From the NCBI GenBank assembly GCA_011317545.1, contig WUJK01000003.1, positions 1,612,001 through 1,676,000 of the forward strand: a DNA stretch of 64,000 nucleotides, read 5' to 3'. The notes below the pieces were generated by a model that saw only the letters and a program-made list of their open reading frames with translations, did not search any database and had not been told where the DNA came from. Below are positions 35,957 to 48,832 of this stretch, in pieces. The DNA comes from Coniella vitis (lineage: Eukaryota > Ascomycota > Sordariomycetes > Diaporthales > Schizoparmaceae). Made by a program: the position numbers and the translations under genes. The stretch's first letter is position 1, and each line of letters opens with the position of its first letter.

Positions 35957-38536
35957 TCATGACTTAACCAAGCTCCTTGCCTTCCTCCTCTCCTCCTCGC
36001 TCAACACCCACTGCATCTCCTCGTCGTCCCCAGTAACCACAATTTCCTCCCACTCATCATCCTCCATATTGGCCACCATGAGTACCTGCGAGACTTTAGC
36101 AAATAGCTCTCGTACACTATAATTGCCCCCCTTGGAGACAACATTCACAATAGCCGTAAAGTCACGCTCCATACGGATCACTCCCAATGCATTCGCGCCG
36201 CGCCCAAGGTACTTCCATGCGCGGTCGAGCAGCACACGTGCAAGGTAGCGCGCTGTTGTCTCGAGCAAGGTAGCATGCGTCTTGGGGGTCATGATTCGTG
36301 CTATGGGTTTCATGAGCGCATCCCAGCCGTGCTCGAAGCGTCGCCCGACGGCGTCCAGCAGCTCGTCCTCGTCAATGTCCTCGGCGGCGGCAATGTCGGC
36401 GAGGTCGTCTTCGGTCAGCGTGTAGTCGACTTCACGGAAGGTCTCGGCAAGGACGGGCCGTAGGCGTAGCTTGACAACCTGGTTGGCAAGGACTTGAAGC
36501 CCTTCGTTGAGGAGCTCGGTCGTCTTTGAGGTGAAGGTGGAGAGGAGGGTGGTGAGCGCGTGGCTCACAGAGGTGACGTCTTGTTCAAAGGGGAAGGTAT
36601 CTCTCAGCGCGGGCTGGCCGCCGCTCAAGCCGTTGCCGGTGCCCTCGGGGGATGTACCGAGGAAACCGTTGATAATGCGATCCAGGTATTCGTTGGAGGT
36701 TTCAAGGCTGTTGATCAGGACGATAAAGGCTATGATCTTGTCTTCGGGTGGAAACCCTCCCTGTATGACTGGTTTTGGGTATGATTCGTCGCGCATTTTC
36801 CGCTGGACCATACCGACAAAGTCTGAGCCAAGGACTCTGCCAATAGTCGGCAAGACATGCGCAACCGCGTCTCTCTGTGAAGTGGACAGCGTCTTTTGAA
36901 TCACCGTGTTGACAATGTACATGACGTCGTCAACGGCAGATATTATGAATGGTGGTTGGCTGTCAAGATGCTTTTGCGGGTTTAAGGAGAGGCCTGCGGG
37001 CATCTCATCCAACTGAAATGCCTTCTCTACCGATCTCCGAAAAAAGAATGTGCTCATAACATCGTAAGGGTTGGTAAGTCTGCCCGACACTTTGCGGCTC
37101 AAATTGGATTTGGTAAGGACATCGGGCATGACAAGGGGTGCATCTTTGGGGGTCTCGCGGTCCTACAACAAGGATTTCAAATCAGCATGTAGAAGTTTCA
37201 AGGAACGGCCACGAAAACAGACCTTGCATTTCCCAGCAATAAATCGAGAGTAGGCAGACCACCTCCCGAGCATGACGGCGATCTCGTTTAGTATCGCGTC
37301 TACTTCCTTCATATTAACGCCTTCGTCTTCGCTGTTTCTCGTATCATTAGTGCCCATACCGCCCGCTGGCGAGTTGATTCTCGGTATACCGCCCATGCCC
37401 TTTTGCTGCGTCAGAAAACTCTGGACGAGGAACGAAAAGGGATAGCTCTTGACGTCCGTCAGCTTCCTGTCGACTCCTCTTTCGTCGCTCCACGAGTCGA
37501 GTATGATGCCGCCCTGAACATCCGCTTCCATCTGCAGTCTCTCAATCACCTTGACCATCTTGCCAGCCCCGTAATGTCGCTCAACCAGACCACCATGGCT
37601 CTCGATGATCTGCGCAATGTGCTCAAACAACTTGGTCAGGGCATTTGCGTAGAAAAAGCCGTCCTTTCTGCCCGAGACAACAGTCGCATCCTTGAGTGTT
37701 TGTCTCGCCGTCCCCGCAACGCCCTGACACACATAGCGACCATAGACATCCAGTCCTATGTCTCCCCTTCCAATCAGCGGAAACAGCTTAAAGAACCGCG
37801 TAACCTTGGCCCCATCACCTTCCTTGGCCGCCTTTTCAAATTCCCGCAGAAACAGCCCACACAAGCTCTCCCTCGCATTCTCAAGCGTCACCCATGGCGC
37901 ATCAGGAATCTCCACCGTCGGCACCATGGCAGCCGCAAACCCGCCGCGGATAATCTCCTCGGGCACTCTGCTCGCCCGCGCAATGTACCCAGCGGCCGCC
38001 TCCCAGTCCTGCGGCGCGCCCATACTCCATACCACGCCGCCCACACAAGCTTTCAGCTCCGCCACCTGCTCAACAACCTTGAGCGTTTCTTCAACGCGCT
38101 GCTTCTCGAGGTCGAGCTCACGTACGCGGCCCGAGAGCCGTCCCGCCGTGTGCGCGGCATTGGCGAGCATGTTGTTGCTGATGGACCGCGTCGCAATCAC
38201 TTGCGTGCCGAGCCCCGCCCGCAGATTGTCCAAGCGACCTAGGTCGCGGCCTAGGTCTGCCTGTGCGGCAAGACTGGCCTGCAGGCGGCGCACGAGGTCT
38301 GTTTCGCGTGTGTGCAGGGCAGCGAGAGCGGCGCGCACTTGGGCAGGTGTCGAGGCTTCGCGCATCGACGGACGCTCAGAAAAGGATGAAGAGAAGTACG
38401 CATCGTCCATTCGTCTGTTGGAACCGGGAGAGGGCAGGCCGTTGCGGTTGTGGATGGTCAGGTTGTGGGCGGTGGAGGCTGATCGAGCTCGGCTCGTCTT
38501 CGCGGTTGTGGAGGCGCCATGTGCAGAGGCAGACAT
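35957..38536 (-). CDS. COG4: Conserved oligomeric Golgi complex subunit 4
   Basis: Subunit of the COG tethering complex (lobe A), which holds retrograde vesicles at the Golgi and works with SNAREs. Two exons, 38536-37223 and 37162-35957, separated by a 60-nt intron (donor GTCTGT, acceptor TTGTAG), give 839 residues; the join reads AGKCKDRETPKDAPLVMP. I chose the ATG at 38536 (MSASAHGAS) instead of an upstream one at 38704, because the upstream part is a hydrophobic low-quality stretch. Residues about 75-180 form a long coiled coil (RETDLVRRLQASLAAQADLGRDL...). The middle and C-terminal region matches Cog4, including GGIILDSWSDERGVDRKLTDVKSY and the C-terminal helical repeats. It is followed head-to-tail upstream by PMR1, another Golgi gene. 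Confidence 0.9.
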
Positions 38537-39074
38537 TGAGGCGTGCTGGTTGAATGGCGGCGCATGCCGTGGGGGAAGAAGCAAAAAGAGGAAGAGAAGA
38601 GGCAAGATGGAGCTAATGTGAGGCCAGTTGGTCTTGTTTGGGAAATAATTCCAAACTGCCTCGTCACCAACAAGGGCAGGCGCGGCAAGGGCAGTCCGGA
38701 CCAAGTGACAGGCGGCTTATAGAAGGTGCCGAGGCGATGTCTCAGCTAAAAGCTTCAGGGGACCCAAAAAGGCTCGGAAACTAGCGGGTCGTACCCGCTC
38801 GGGGGCTATTTACCTAGTACCATGTACTACTATGTACAGTTGCTTGGTAGGCCTGGTACGTAGTAACAACATCACGGCCTGCACGGCTTTATTACTGTAC
38901 GATAACTTTCAATATCACTTCACGGTGAAACAACTTTGTGAACGTATTTAGCAATTCATAATGCTTTCTATTATTATGCTTTCTACGGATGCTATTTTTC
39001 AAACCACCAGCTTGCGCCGCTAACGTGCAATTTGGATAAAACGAGGCCGTCTATCATGGCTGATCGTCTCTTTT
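38537..39074. promoter_or_regulatory. Spacer between PMR1 end and COG4 start
   Basis: 540 bp holding the 3' end of PMR1 and the promoter of COG4, both on the minus strand. It contains a compact ACCATGTACTACTATGTAC element near 38819-38836. Confidence 0.5.
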
Positions 39075-42000
39075 CTATACAGCCTGGCTATACCCCCCCA
39101 GCTTCTTTTTGCCATAAAACCACCATTTTCTAGCCTCGTCTGCCCAAAAGACTGTACTGCACAGTATCGTTAGACCCACCAAGTCATAGAAGCCCAGAGC
39201 CTCCGTCTGGAACACCTCCTGCAACCAGGGGAAGTAGATGACGAGAAGCTGGCCCATGATGCTGAGTGACACAGCCCAGTTGAATAGCGTATTTGTAAAC
39301 AAGCCGATTTCACCACGCAAGATCGACTTGGATTCGGAACGGCAGCTCAGAGCATTGAACATGTCGAATAGAACAAAGCACGTAAAAGTCATGGTGGTGT
39401 CGCGGCGTGAGACTTGTCCATCCTCGAGCATCTCACGAGTATAGACAAGCAGGGTACCGAGCATGACGATAAAGGCAGACTGCAGTACACGTTGGATAAC
39501 GGCTCGGGTGAGCACTGGGGCCCCGCGGCGGCGAGGTGGGCGCTTCATAACATCAGGGTCAACACGTTCCACACCTAGCGATTGCGCAGGCGGTCCATCC
39601 ATGATGATATCTAGGATCACGTTAGCTCCGAAAGCCCAAAACCTCACAAAGTTGAAGAACCAAGCCACTACTCACTTATCCACAGTATCTGCATTGGATT
39701 CAACGGAGATTTGAATCCCATAACAGTGCAGATCAGTACCAGAGACAAGCCAGCCGCACTTGTGCTCAATTGGAACCGAAGGAAGTTTTGGATGTTGTTG
39801 AAAATGCCTTTGCCCTCCTCAATCGCGTGCAGGATGGTCGAAAAGTCATCATCGGTCAAAATCATGTCTGCGGCCTCCTTAGCCACGTCGGTGCCGCTTC
39901 TGCCCATGGCAATACCAATATCCGCCTTCTTTAAGGCTGGCGCATCGTTGACTCCGTCTCCTGTCATGGCTACGATATCCCCACGTGATTGCAATGCGCT
40001 GATAATTTTCATCTTGTGATCTGGATTCGTGCGGGCAAAAATGGTAGTGTGTTGCATCGCTTGGGCAAGGTCTTCTTCCGAGAGGGTTTCCACGTCTCTA
40101 CCGCTAAGGACTGGTCGGACAGAGATTTGACCGGGTCCAGCTTCTCGAGGAGTCGCAACGTCCATGCCGAGTTGCTTGCCAATCGCCATGGCTGTCGTCT
40201 CTGCATCACCTGTAATCATGATGACCTTGACTCCACCGCGCATCAGCCTCCTAATGGATCGTGCGACAGCCGGCCGTGGAGGATCGCTCATCCCAACAAG
40301 GCCAGCAAATGTGAGACCCTTGTACGCATCTTCAGTGTAATGGGAACGGCCGTTTTCGTCACCGTCGTCGTTGCTAGGAGTACCACTGCGTTGAGCCTGG
40401 CCGCTGGACTTGTTGCGTGCGGGCCTATTGACCGGTCCACTTGCAAGCGCAATCACTCGCAAGCCTTTGACTGCCATGCTCTCAGCCGCTTGATTGATCT
40501 CGTCCCTCCGTGCTGCATCAAGTGCAAATTCTCGTCCGTGCTTGGTAGTGTAGCTGTCGCACGCTTCTAGCACGCGATCCAGGGCACCCTTGATGTAAGC
40601 AAATTCCTTTTCGTTCTTGTCTGAGCCAATCACCACTCCCATCCACTTGCGCTCCGAACTAAAAGGAATCTCAGATGTCCGAGGGCCTATAGACTCACGA
40701 ACGTCATGTTCTCGAAATCTGTCCAACAGATCAAGCATAGCGACATCCGTGGGCTGGCCAACCCAGCGCGTGTAGGTAGAAGCCTCGTCACGGGACAGGG
40801 TGGAAGAGAGCACAGCCTTTGCAGCAGCTCCATTCTCGGTATAGCGCCTAGCTAGCCGAGCATCATTGGCGATGTTGCCAATTCGCAGAATGCGCAATGC
40901 TGCCGAATCAGGAACATTCTCTGTAGCATCGTCATCCGAGTCGACATTGAATGCTTCATCAGCGCCAAAATACCACATTTTGGAAGTCGTCATGTGATTC
41001 ATGGTCAGTGTACCTGTCTTGTCTGAACAGACAACATTGACGGAACCCAGAGTTTCCACCTTTGGCATTTTGCGAACAATTGCGTTATGCTTGGCCATAC
41101 GGTGAACTCCCAATGCCAAAGTGACGGTGACAATAATGGGCAGACCTTCCGGGATAGCAGCAACAGCAAGCGAGATGGATTCCGTGAAAATTTCGAGAAG
41201 GCCTTTTCCTTGGAACCAACCAGCAACGGAGATGACACCAATAACCGCGAACGAAAACTTGCTGAGCTGGGAGCCCAACTCGTCCATGGAGAGTTGCAGA
41301 GGCGAACGAGGACTTTCGGTGTCGGTGACACTAGTAGCGATGGCTCCAAACTGAGTATTGCCACCCGTTGCAAAGACGATTCCCTGGCCATGACCAGACT
41401 TGACCAGCGTGCCCATGTATGCAATGTTCCTGACATCGCTCGTATCGTGATTCCGCGGGCCGCTTCCCTCAGGTCGGGCAGCAAAGGTAGGAGTCGGCAG
41501 TTGCAGGTTTGCGCCCGGCGCTTGAGTCTTACTCGTTGACTGGCGTGGACATGGTGCAGCTGTCACACGGACAGGCTCAGTTTCACCCGTAAGGTTTGAC
41601 AAGTCTATAGTCAAATCTGACGCTTTTGTGACCCGAATGTCTGCCGGAATGCGATCACCTGTTGTGAACAATACCAAGTCGCCCGGCACAAGCGTGGCGG
41701 CCATGACTTTGGAAGACGAAGCTTCCAAGATTTCCTCTTCTGGTGTAACGACGCCAGAAGACTCAGCACTTTCCCCACCATTATTCTCAGCAGTTTGCTG
41801 CCAGCCCGGTGTTCGTGCGCCTGAGGTACCCTTTGCTGGCATGCTCCTGATCAGGTGCGCATGATTCGGAACCAGATTGTTGAGAGCTTCAATTGACTTC
41901 TCGGAACGGTATTCTTGCACGAACCCCACGGTCACGACAATGGTCACAGCGACTGTGATACTGATAGCGTCGTCAAGGTTGTGAAGAAGGATAGAGGCCG

Positions 42001-42435
42001 CTGCTGAAGCAAGTAACAGGAGGATCAAAGGCTCTTTGAATTGTCCCAGGAACCTCTGCCAGAGCGGTTCCGGGTCTTCGTGGGGTATCTCGTTGGGCCC
42101 ATAGTCGCGTAGACGCACTAGAGCTTCGCTCGGCGTGAGGCCATGTGTGAGAGATGTCCCGGCGCGGGAGGCAGCCTCGGCAGCGGTCAGGTAGGAGAAT
42201 TCGTCCGCAACGCTCTGTATGCGCCAAGAAGGGCAAGGTTAGCGAAGTGCAGTTGTATTAGGACCGGTGGGCTAGGTGACACGGTTTGTGCGCTTACTCT
42301 TGACTGGGCCGAAGTCGTGCGTGTAGGAGATCTTGACTGCGCCCGATCATTGCCGACCCAAGGAGACAATCCGATGGGCTTTTGTGACTCGTTGAACAGG
42401 GGCAGGCTCGAGGAACTGCCAGCGAAACTGTCCAT
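39075..42435 (-). CDS. PMR1: Golgi Ca2+/Mn2+-transporting P-type ATPase
   Basis: P-type ATPase (SPCA/Pmr1 class) that pumps Ca2+ and Mn2+ into the Golgi, needed for glycosylation and sorting. Three exons, 42435-42298, 42214-39676 and 39610-39075 (introns of 83 and 65 nt), give 1070 residues. The joins rebuild QSRSVADEFSYLTAAEA and [20 protein letters not shown]. Visible motifs are the actuator TGET (NLTGETEPV), TM4 PEGLPIIVTVTLALG near residue 400, the phosphorylation site CSDKTGTLTMN near 443, and the hinge MTGDGVNDAPALKKADIGIAMG. The C-terminal membrane helices are present. The N-terminal 46 residues (MDSFAGSSSSLPLF...) are Ser-rich. No key residue is missing. It is divergent from RAD21. 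Confidence 0.94.
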
Positions 42436-43203
42436 TCTGTGAGGCTGGAAATCCGAAAGCTCCACGACTGGAGCTCGAGTAGCTCTGTCACTCCTCGAAA
42501 GAGTTGCTGATCTGGCACTGGTCACGAAGGAGGTTGACGCGCGGATTCGCGGCGCCGTTAGTCGCACTGATAAACGGGAAAGCGCACCAAGGACTTTGGC
42601 ATCGTTGATCGGGCGACGTTGTCCAATGCGGTTGGCTGGTGGGTTGCAAGGTTGCCTTGTAAGAACTAGCCCGGATGTCAGTGGGTTTCGATGTGGCAAG
42701 ATAAACAGGAACGGGTTATCCTGTCTATTCCTTGCGACACCCCAAAGGTCACAGAGGCAGAGCGAGATGGATTGGAGCGTGGACGAAGAGGTCGACCTGC
42801 AGGCGCTGACGTGTAAGGCAAGATGGGAATAAATTCAGCCTACTGAAAGTACAAGCAGCAGGTCTAGATGTCGCGTCAAAGCGCAGCCGCCCCCTGTAGC
42901 CAAGCCCGGCCAGGGGCGCCGGGAACTCTTGTATGGGGTTATATTTCCGGCTCAGCGGGGGACGGTCCAGGCAGTTCAGGGTAGCCCTAACCACCTGAGC
43001 AACCTGTAACCGCAGTTGTCTTAATGCCCATTTTTCTTCACCAGCATCTCTTGTCACAATTGCGCATTGAGACCACGTGGTAGTCACTGCGTAGTTTACG
43101 TATGAGTACAGATGGACCCCCTCAACCGCCCTCTGATGTCGTTGTACCATGTGAGTACAATGTCGCCAACTGCGTACATTCACATCTCTATCGCTTGTGG
43201 TGA

Positions 43204-43224
43204 CTATGTACCCATAGTACATAG
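43204..43224. repeat. Inverted repeat CTATGTAC / GTACATAG
   Basis: Perfect 8-bp arms (43204-43211 and 43217-43224) around a 5-nt spacer, in the PMR1/RAD21 divergent region. Member of the dispersed family. Confidence 0.8.
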
Positions 43225-43544
43225 GGAAATAGTCATTCTGCGGTTTCTCCAAAACTGGAAGTCTATTTACATGGCTTCGTCCTTTTGTAATTGGAGAAGG
43301 TGCCGTGGATTTCCGGAAACAATTACCTTGCGTCACCGTAGCAAGTAGTTTCTACTCCCAGCGGCAGGTACGATTACGCAGATCGTCGCGCGAGTTCCAA
43401 AGTACCACAGGACTTCTCACGGTAAGCACAAACCCTAACCCCAGCCACATCTGACCGTCACCCGGCCACCCAGATTTAAGCCAATGACAACTTAGGACTC
43501 CTTGTCCCGGGCGCGGGCGCAAGCTCACAAAACAAAGCAAGCCA

Positions 43545-43582
43545 AACCCTCATTAACCCTCGACAACCCTCGTCAAACCCTC
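43545..43582 (+). promoter_or_regulatory. Four phased AACCCT repeats
   Basis: AACCCTC occurs at 43545, 43555, 43565 and 43576, spacing 10, 10 and 11 bp, about one helical turn, roughly 390-420 bp upstream of the RAD21 start codon. The unit resembles the telomere-like telobox. A factor that binds it is inferred, not shown. Confidence 0.5.
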
Positions 43583-43967
43583 TCCCCTCCTTCTTTCTCA
43601 TTCCGTCCCGGTACGGTACCTTCTCACCCTCCAAATCGCGATCCGCTCACAAGGCGCCGCGAATCCCTTTGCGGCCCCTATGCATCTGCTTGCGACTCAT
43701 TTTCTTTGCATTGCTTGAATAGCTTCGCATCTCTTCTGCCACGCATTGCGTGCTTCTCCGCTAACTGCTGTGGTGGTCTCTTGCACGCGCCGACCCGCAG
43801 CTCCGTACGCGACAGCTTCGTGCCGACGATTCTCGAACCACCACCGCACCCGCGCACCTGCGCCCCAAATTTATCGCTAACCGCGCGCTCAAAATTGAAG
43901 CGCCTTATATCGCATCGAATTTCCATATCGCGCTTCACCCATAACTTGCCGTCGCTCCGTCGCTCCG

Positions 43968-45985
43968 ATGTTTTACTCGGAAGAGCTCTTCCAGAAGACC
44001 GGGCCTCTGGCCCGGGTCTGGCTCTCGGCCAACTTGGAGCGCAAATTATCCAAGCAGCACATCTTACAGTCGAACCTTTCCGAAAGTGTTGAGCAGATCA
44101 TCATGCCGACCCAGGCCCCCATGGCCTTGCGAATGACTGGCCAACTGCTCCTCGGTGTTGTCAGAATATACAGTCGCAAAGCTCGTTATCTGCTCGATGA
44201 CTGCAACGAGGCGCTTTTGAAAATCAAGATGGTATGGCTGGGTCTGTTGGAGAACTGCGCGACAATGAATGACTGATTGTTTGTTAGGCTTTCCGCTCCT
44301 CTGGCAATAATGACATTCCTGCAAATCTGCAAGTCCCCAACAGGGAATCGCTCCTCTTGCCCGACAAGATTACTCCATACGACAATCTGGACCTGCTGCC
44401 TGCGCCTGATGTCGATCTGCTTCTGACGCAGGATGCAGACCTCAGCTCTCAACCATTGGGTCGCAAAGGCCGCGTCAGTCACCGTGACATCAATCTGCAA
44501 GAGGACTTCAACAACAGTCAATATCTGATGGACGGCTTGGGCAAGGATGATGGTTTGGCTTTGGCTAATGTTGATGATTTGGATCTCCAGCTTGATTTTG
44601 GCATGGACTTGGATGATCAGCCCACAAGGCTCACTGTCGAACGAGGTCGTGACGGACAGATTGGCAGAGGAGGCGATGAAGATATTTTCAGCGAGTTTGA
44701 CCTGCCCCAGCCCTCCAAGGAACGACCACACGATGAGTCTACCGCCCTCGGTTTTGGTGATGGCGGCGTCCGCATCCACGACGAAGACGGCGATATTATG
44801 ATGGGAGACGACGATTTCCAGCTTCCAATCGGCGACCAGTCTGCCACGGCGGCGACGGCGGCAGCGACTGCTGCTGCTGCAGCACCCGACATGACGAGAG
44901 CACGAATCTCTGAATCTCCATTATCTGATATTGACGAGGAGTTTGCCCGGGAGATTGAGCTCGAGTACACGCGAGCAACTGATGTTTACGAGCCCAACGA
45001 GGACGACGAATCTTCGCTCAACCACAAGGCCCCCCAACGATCCAAGAAGAGAAAGATCATTGCTCCCGACGAGCAAATATCGCTTAGCAGTGCCATTTTT
45101 AGGGAACAGCAGCAAAAGCATGACAACATTCTGAAGCCCCAGGTTTTCCTCCCCCGCGACCCTTACCTTTTGGCTTTGATGGAAATGCAAAAGAACGGTG
45201 GTTTCCTTGCTAGCATTACCACCGACGCACAGAGCGCGCTGTTGGCTCCTGAACTTCGAGGCCTCTTGTCACTGGACGCTGTTCGTGGTCCTGGTGATCT
45301 CAAGCGGAAGCGGGATTCTGGGATTGCGGACATGGAATTGGACGGCGAGGCGGGTTCTTCCAAATCGCCCCGTCTGGAAATCAACGCCGATGAGGACCCC
45401 TTTGCGGTGGCTGGCAGTGAAATGGGCAACGGATCTGTGGCAGCTGACGGCACGACTATTGAGATTGCTGGGGAGGACGGAGTCGTTGTTCACGACGACG
45501 AAAACAACACGACACTGCCCAATTTCGATGACTCGACTGCACCACTCGTCCACCCTGCAGACAGCGGCCCCGTCTCCATCGGCACCAAACACGCTGTACA
45601 CATCCTGCGCGAACTGTTTGGCGAGGAAGCTGCCACCAATGCTGACAAGCGCAAGAAGACCTCCGTTGTCTTCCAGGACCTGTTGCCCGAGAAGAGGACG
45701 AGCAAGGCTGACGCCACCAAGATGTTCTTTGAATGTCTGGTGCTTGCCACCAAGGACGCAATCAAGGTTGAACAGCAGGGCGCCGCCTTGGGTGGTTCGA
45801 TCCGCGTGCGTGGCAAGCGTGGTCTTTGGGGTGCGTGGGCCGAGCGCGAAGCCGGCGGCGAGATTGAGCAGCAAGAGGAACAACAGCCCGCAAACGAACC
45901 CGCGAACCAGCCTGCGAACCAGCCTGTGAACCAGGTTCATGCCGCTATGACAAGCAGCCCGGCCCCGGTTTCCGTTTCAGCATAG
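43968..45985 (+). CDS. RAD21: Cohesin kleisin subunit Rad21/Scc1
   Basis: The kleisin that closes the Smc1-Smc3 cohesin ring; cleaved by separase at anaphase and also used in DNA repair. Two exons, 43968-44231 and 44288-45985, with a 56-nt intron, give 653 residues; the join reads LKIKMAFRSSG. The N-terminal domain, MFYSEELFQKTGPLARVWLSANLERKLSK, is diagnostic and binds the Smc3 neck. Residues 100-560 are acidic and low-complexity, with a basic KKRKII cluster near residue 345 that could be nuclear localising. The C-terminal winged helix (VVFQDLLPEKRTSKADATKMFFECLVLATKDAIKV) binds the Smc1 head. The meiotic paralogue Rec8 is less likely given the N-terminal string. An unusual Asn/Pro repeat (NEPANQPANQPVNQ) sits near the C-terminus, beyond the folded domain. 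Confidence 0.93.
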
Positions 45986-46823
45986 TGGGCTGTGGTATTT
46001 GGAGAAGAATATCAAAAGGAGAGGACTTTGATGTGTGGCAGCTTAGCGTTGGGATGATGGGTGCATCTTGTACACTTATTGGTTTTTACTTGTTCCCTTG
46101 ACTGCCCTTGGGATACGGGAAATGGCGTAACTCATGTTTGATGAATTTGTTTTCGTCCTCTTTCTTTAGTCAAAGCACCACGTCGCCAAGTGGCGTTTGG
46201 CGTGGTTACATGGGAATACCAGAGTCGTCTCGACCGTAGAGGGGATTTTGACTGTCAACTTTTGCGGGGTTGGGTGTGAAAGAAAGACCGTCAGCACAAG
46301 GCTCATTCATTGTTAGTTAATTTGGGCATGATTCGCGTAGAAAAGTCCGGGTTGAGTTGACATTTTTAAAGGTACATAGTAGTTACTTTCGCAGTGATTC
46401 TTCATTTTTGGGCTTCTTCTTTCCATGGTTCATTGTTCATTGACACCTTTTTTGTTTCTTTCTCTCCCCTTTGATAACCAACATGGCAATATCATGGTAT
46501 TGATTGAGCTGCAGGATTTTCCAAGTACGTACTATGTACTGCAAGTATCACAATATTGTTGTATTTGCAAATGCTTGTATATATCATATACTATGTATGG
46601 GGGGAATTACACTATCACCACGGCCACATTACAACAATAGAGTACAGTAAATTTAACATTTTGATATTAATATCTGTCCAACCAAGAGAGACGATCGTTA
46701 TAGCCCTTAAACACCAATCATATTGTAAAATAGCTAGGTAGCATCTAATGCTTGGGGCCGGTGCGATACGCGGTACCTACTCGGGTACAAAGGAGGTGGG
46801 CTTTTGTCCCAAGGGCTGCTTGC

Positions 46824-46842
46824 TACTATGCATAGTACTATG
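46824..46842. repeat. Overlapping palindromes TACTATGCATAGTA / CATAGTACTATG
   Basis: Perfect 14-bp palindrome at 46824-46837 overlapping a perfect 12-bp palindrome at 46831-46842, so half-sites alternate in three orientations. Confidence 0.85.
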
Positions 46843-48411
46843 TACAGGAGTGTATCTTGACCCGCAATTCTGATACCAGTACTGTAGTAAAAGCGGTACC
46901 GGGTGTGATTGGAATGAATGAATCAGTGGGCAATCCTACATGGTATAAAAGTATATACATGGTGAGACGGCTACCATGATACGCTGTTCCGAAGCATCTT
47001 TGGCCATCCTAGGTACGTTTTCAGGAGCGTTATTCTTATAAACAAAGAGTTGTCCTGTCTTTTTTTTCTTTTCTTTTTCTTCCCCTTGCCCTCCTTGCCT
47101 CGTCCCAATCGCGCTAGCTATGGTGGAAAGGCGCGAGGATGACATCGTGACGCAGATCCATAAAGTGATCAAGGACTTGCTATGCAGGAGTATGAAGTAG
47201 GCAAGCAGGCAGGAAGGATTCCCGGTGTACTATGTACTCATCACTTTTCTTGGCGGAGTTGTCCGGGCCGTGTGTGTGCGCGCGCTCTGCGGGCAAGTGG
47301 GTACGGATACACGGAGTGCAACGTTCGAATCGGTTGCCTCCGAACGAGGAGGAGACTATTTGTTCAGTTAATGCGAAAAGATGGGGAATTATTGAGATTT
47401 GGTTTGTTGGACTCTCTGACCGCTTGATTGCCAAATTGGTGGCCGGAGATTGAGAAGAGGGATTTTGTTTGCTTATTCGGTTGCGCATGGTAGCGAAAGC
47501 AGAGACCTCGTCAGTGAGGGAGATAGAAAAAAAAAACATGTGTTTTCCCAAGAAAAAACAAGAAACCAAAAACAATCGTGGCATAGGATCCCGAGTATCC
47601 GGGAGCGTCGTACTAACCGTTGAGAAATACTACCTTGAGAACAGTGTTGTCCCCGAATGGCTTACTGTAGCCCTTTTTCTTCTTCTTCTTCCTTTGTCAT
47701 CTTTCTTTCCAAGGTTGTATTTATCGTTTCGCGGTTGAGGGGGGGTCCCCATAGCCTTTTCTACTGTAAATCACTGTACTATGTAATATCTGGCACCTGG
47801 GTAAACAATTTCCCCTTTTCGCTTATCAAAGGCGTGATTGGCAGCAACCTCGGTTGCCGTCTGGGCTCTATCATGTACTTTTGCATTCCCGATTCGTTCA
47901 TCGACGGAGTGCCGGAGTAAGCCCGATCGAGCCTGCCTTATGGTGATGTGTGCTAAGATGGCAGGCGCAAGTTGCTGCGGGAAAGTGTGGTAATGGTTCA
48001 AGGTTATCAAAGCAGCAACTAGACAGGTACTATGTAGACCAAGGCCCCAAAGGCGGCAACAGCACAAGCTGGAAATCACCCTTCGTTGCTGGATCGACAC
48101 ATGGGGCGGGCGATGGACGGGCAGAAGCACCCCAGAAAAAGCGCAAGCACGACAAATGCGGGCTGCGGTCGCATTGCATGGCCCGTCTGCATATCAATTT
48201 AAATTCAACAAGAAGATTATCAACAGAGGGCCGGGTTACAACTAAGCACTACTGTGTACCTAGCAGACCTGCAGGTCAAGGTAGGTTTACTAGTGGCGGC
48301 AGCGGCAGCGGCAGCAGCAGCAGGGAGGGGCGCAGTGGGGGTTCCCCGGGAGGTCCTGGGGGAGTTGGATCGTACTGCCATTCTCACACTAGAAAGGCGC
48401 TATAACAAGTC

Positions 48412-48427
48412 TGCATAGTACTATGCA
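48412..48427. repeat. Perfect palindrome TGCATAGTACTATGCA
   Basis: Sixteen-base perfect palindrome of the CATAGT/ACTATG type. Confidence 0.85.
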
Positions 48428-48667
48428 CAGTGATATCGCGCAATACAGAGTACATGGCAGTACAGTGATGTGCTTTGGGGGATAAGTAGATGCTAGAGAG
48501 TTCTGCACTTGATAAATCACTCAACGGGGGTGCTCTTCTTGATTGTCGCCTTTCCTCTCACCACATTTGTGCTGTTTGCTCGTTTGTTTCTCATTGCACA
48601 CGGAATCTTTTTTTTTTCGAATCCGACTAGCAGGACTATTTTTGTTTCTTGCATTAACGACGGCCTC

Positions 48668-48681
48668 GGTACCTAGGTACC
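48668..48681. repeat. Perfect palindrome GGTACCTAGGTACC
   Basis: Fourteen-base perfect palindrome, longest member of the TACCTAGGTA family in the window. Confidence 0.8.
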
Positions 48682-48804
48682 TGCCATAGTACAGACGATT
48701 GTTTCTTTTTTCCCCTTCCCTGCGTGGGCTCTCTCTGCCACTGCCACCCCTTGGCGAGCTCGTTTCATCTCAATCCCATTCAAGAGCCCCTGAGCGCCAG
48801 ATTG

Positions 48805-48832
48805 CGCCCACGCCCACGCCCACGCCCACGCG
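48805..48832. repeat. (GCCCAC)n short tandem
   Basis: Four near-perfect hexamer units in the leader upstream of the gene at 49708. Confidence 0.7.

Larger units (their letters stand above)
42436..43967. promoter_or_regulatory. Divergent promoter region, PMR1 / RAD21
   Basis: 1.5 kb between two divergent starts. It holds the CTATGTAC/GTACATAG inverted repeat at 43204-43224, a telobox-like AAACCCTAACCCC near 43430, and four AACCCT repeats at 43545-43582. The last 400 bp before RAD21 are CT-rich. Confidence 0.55.

Noticed and set aside
37163..38704. Upstream ATG for COG4 at 38704
   Set aside because: The extra 56 residues are hydrophobic and Pro-rich, unlike Cog4; MSASAHGAS at 38536 is the better start.
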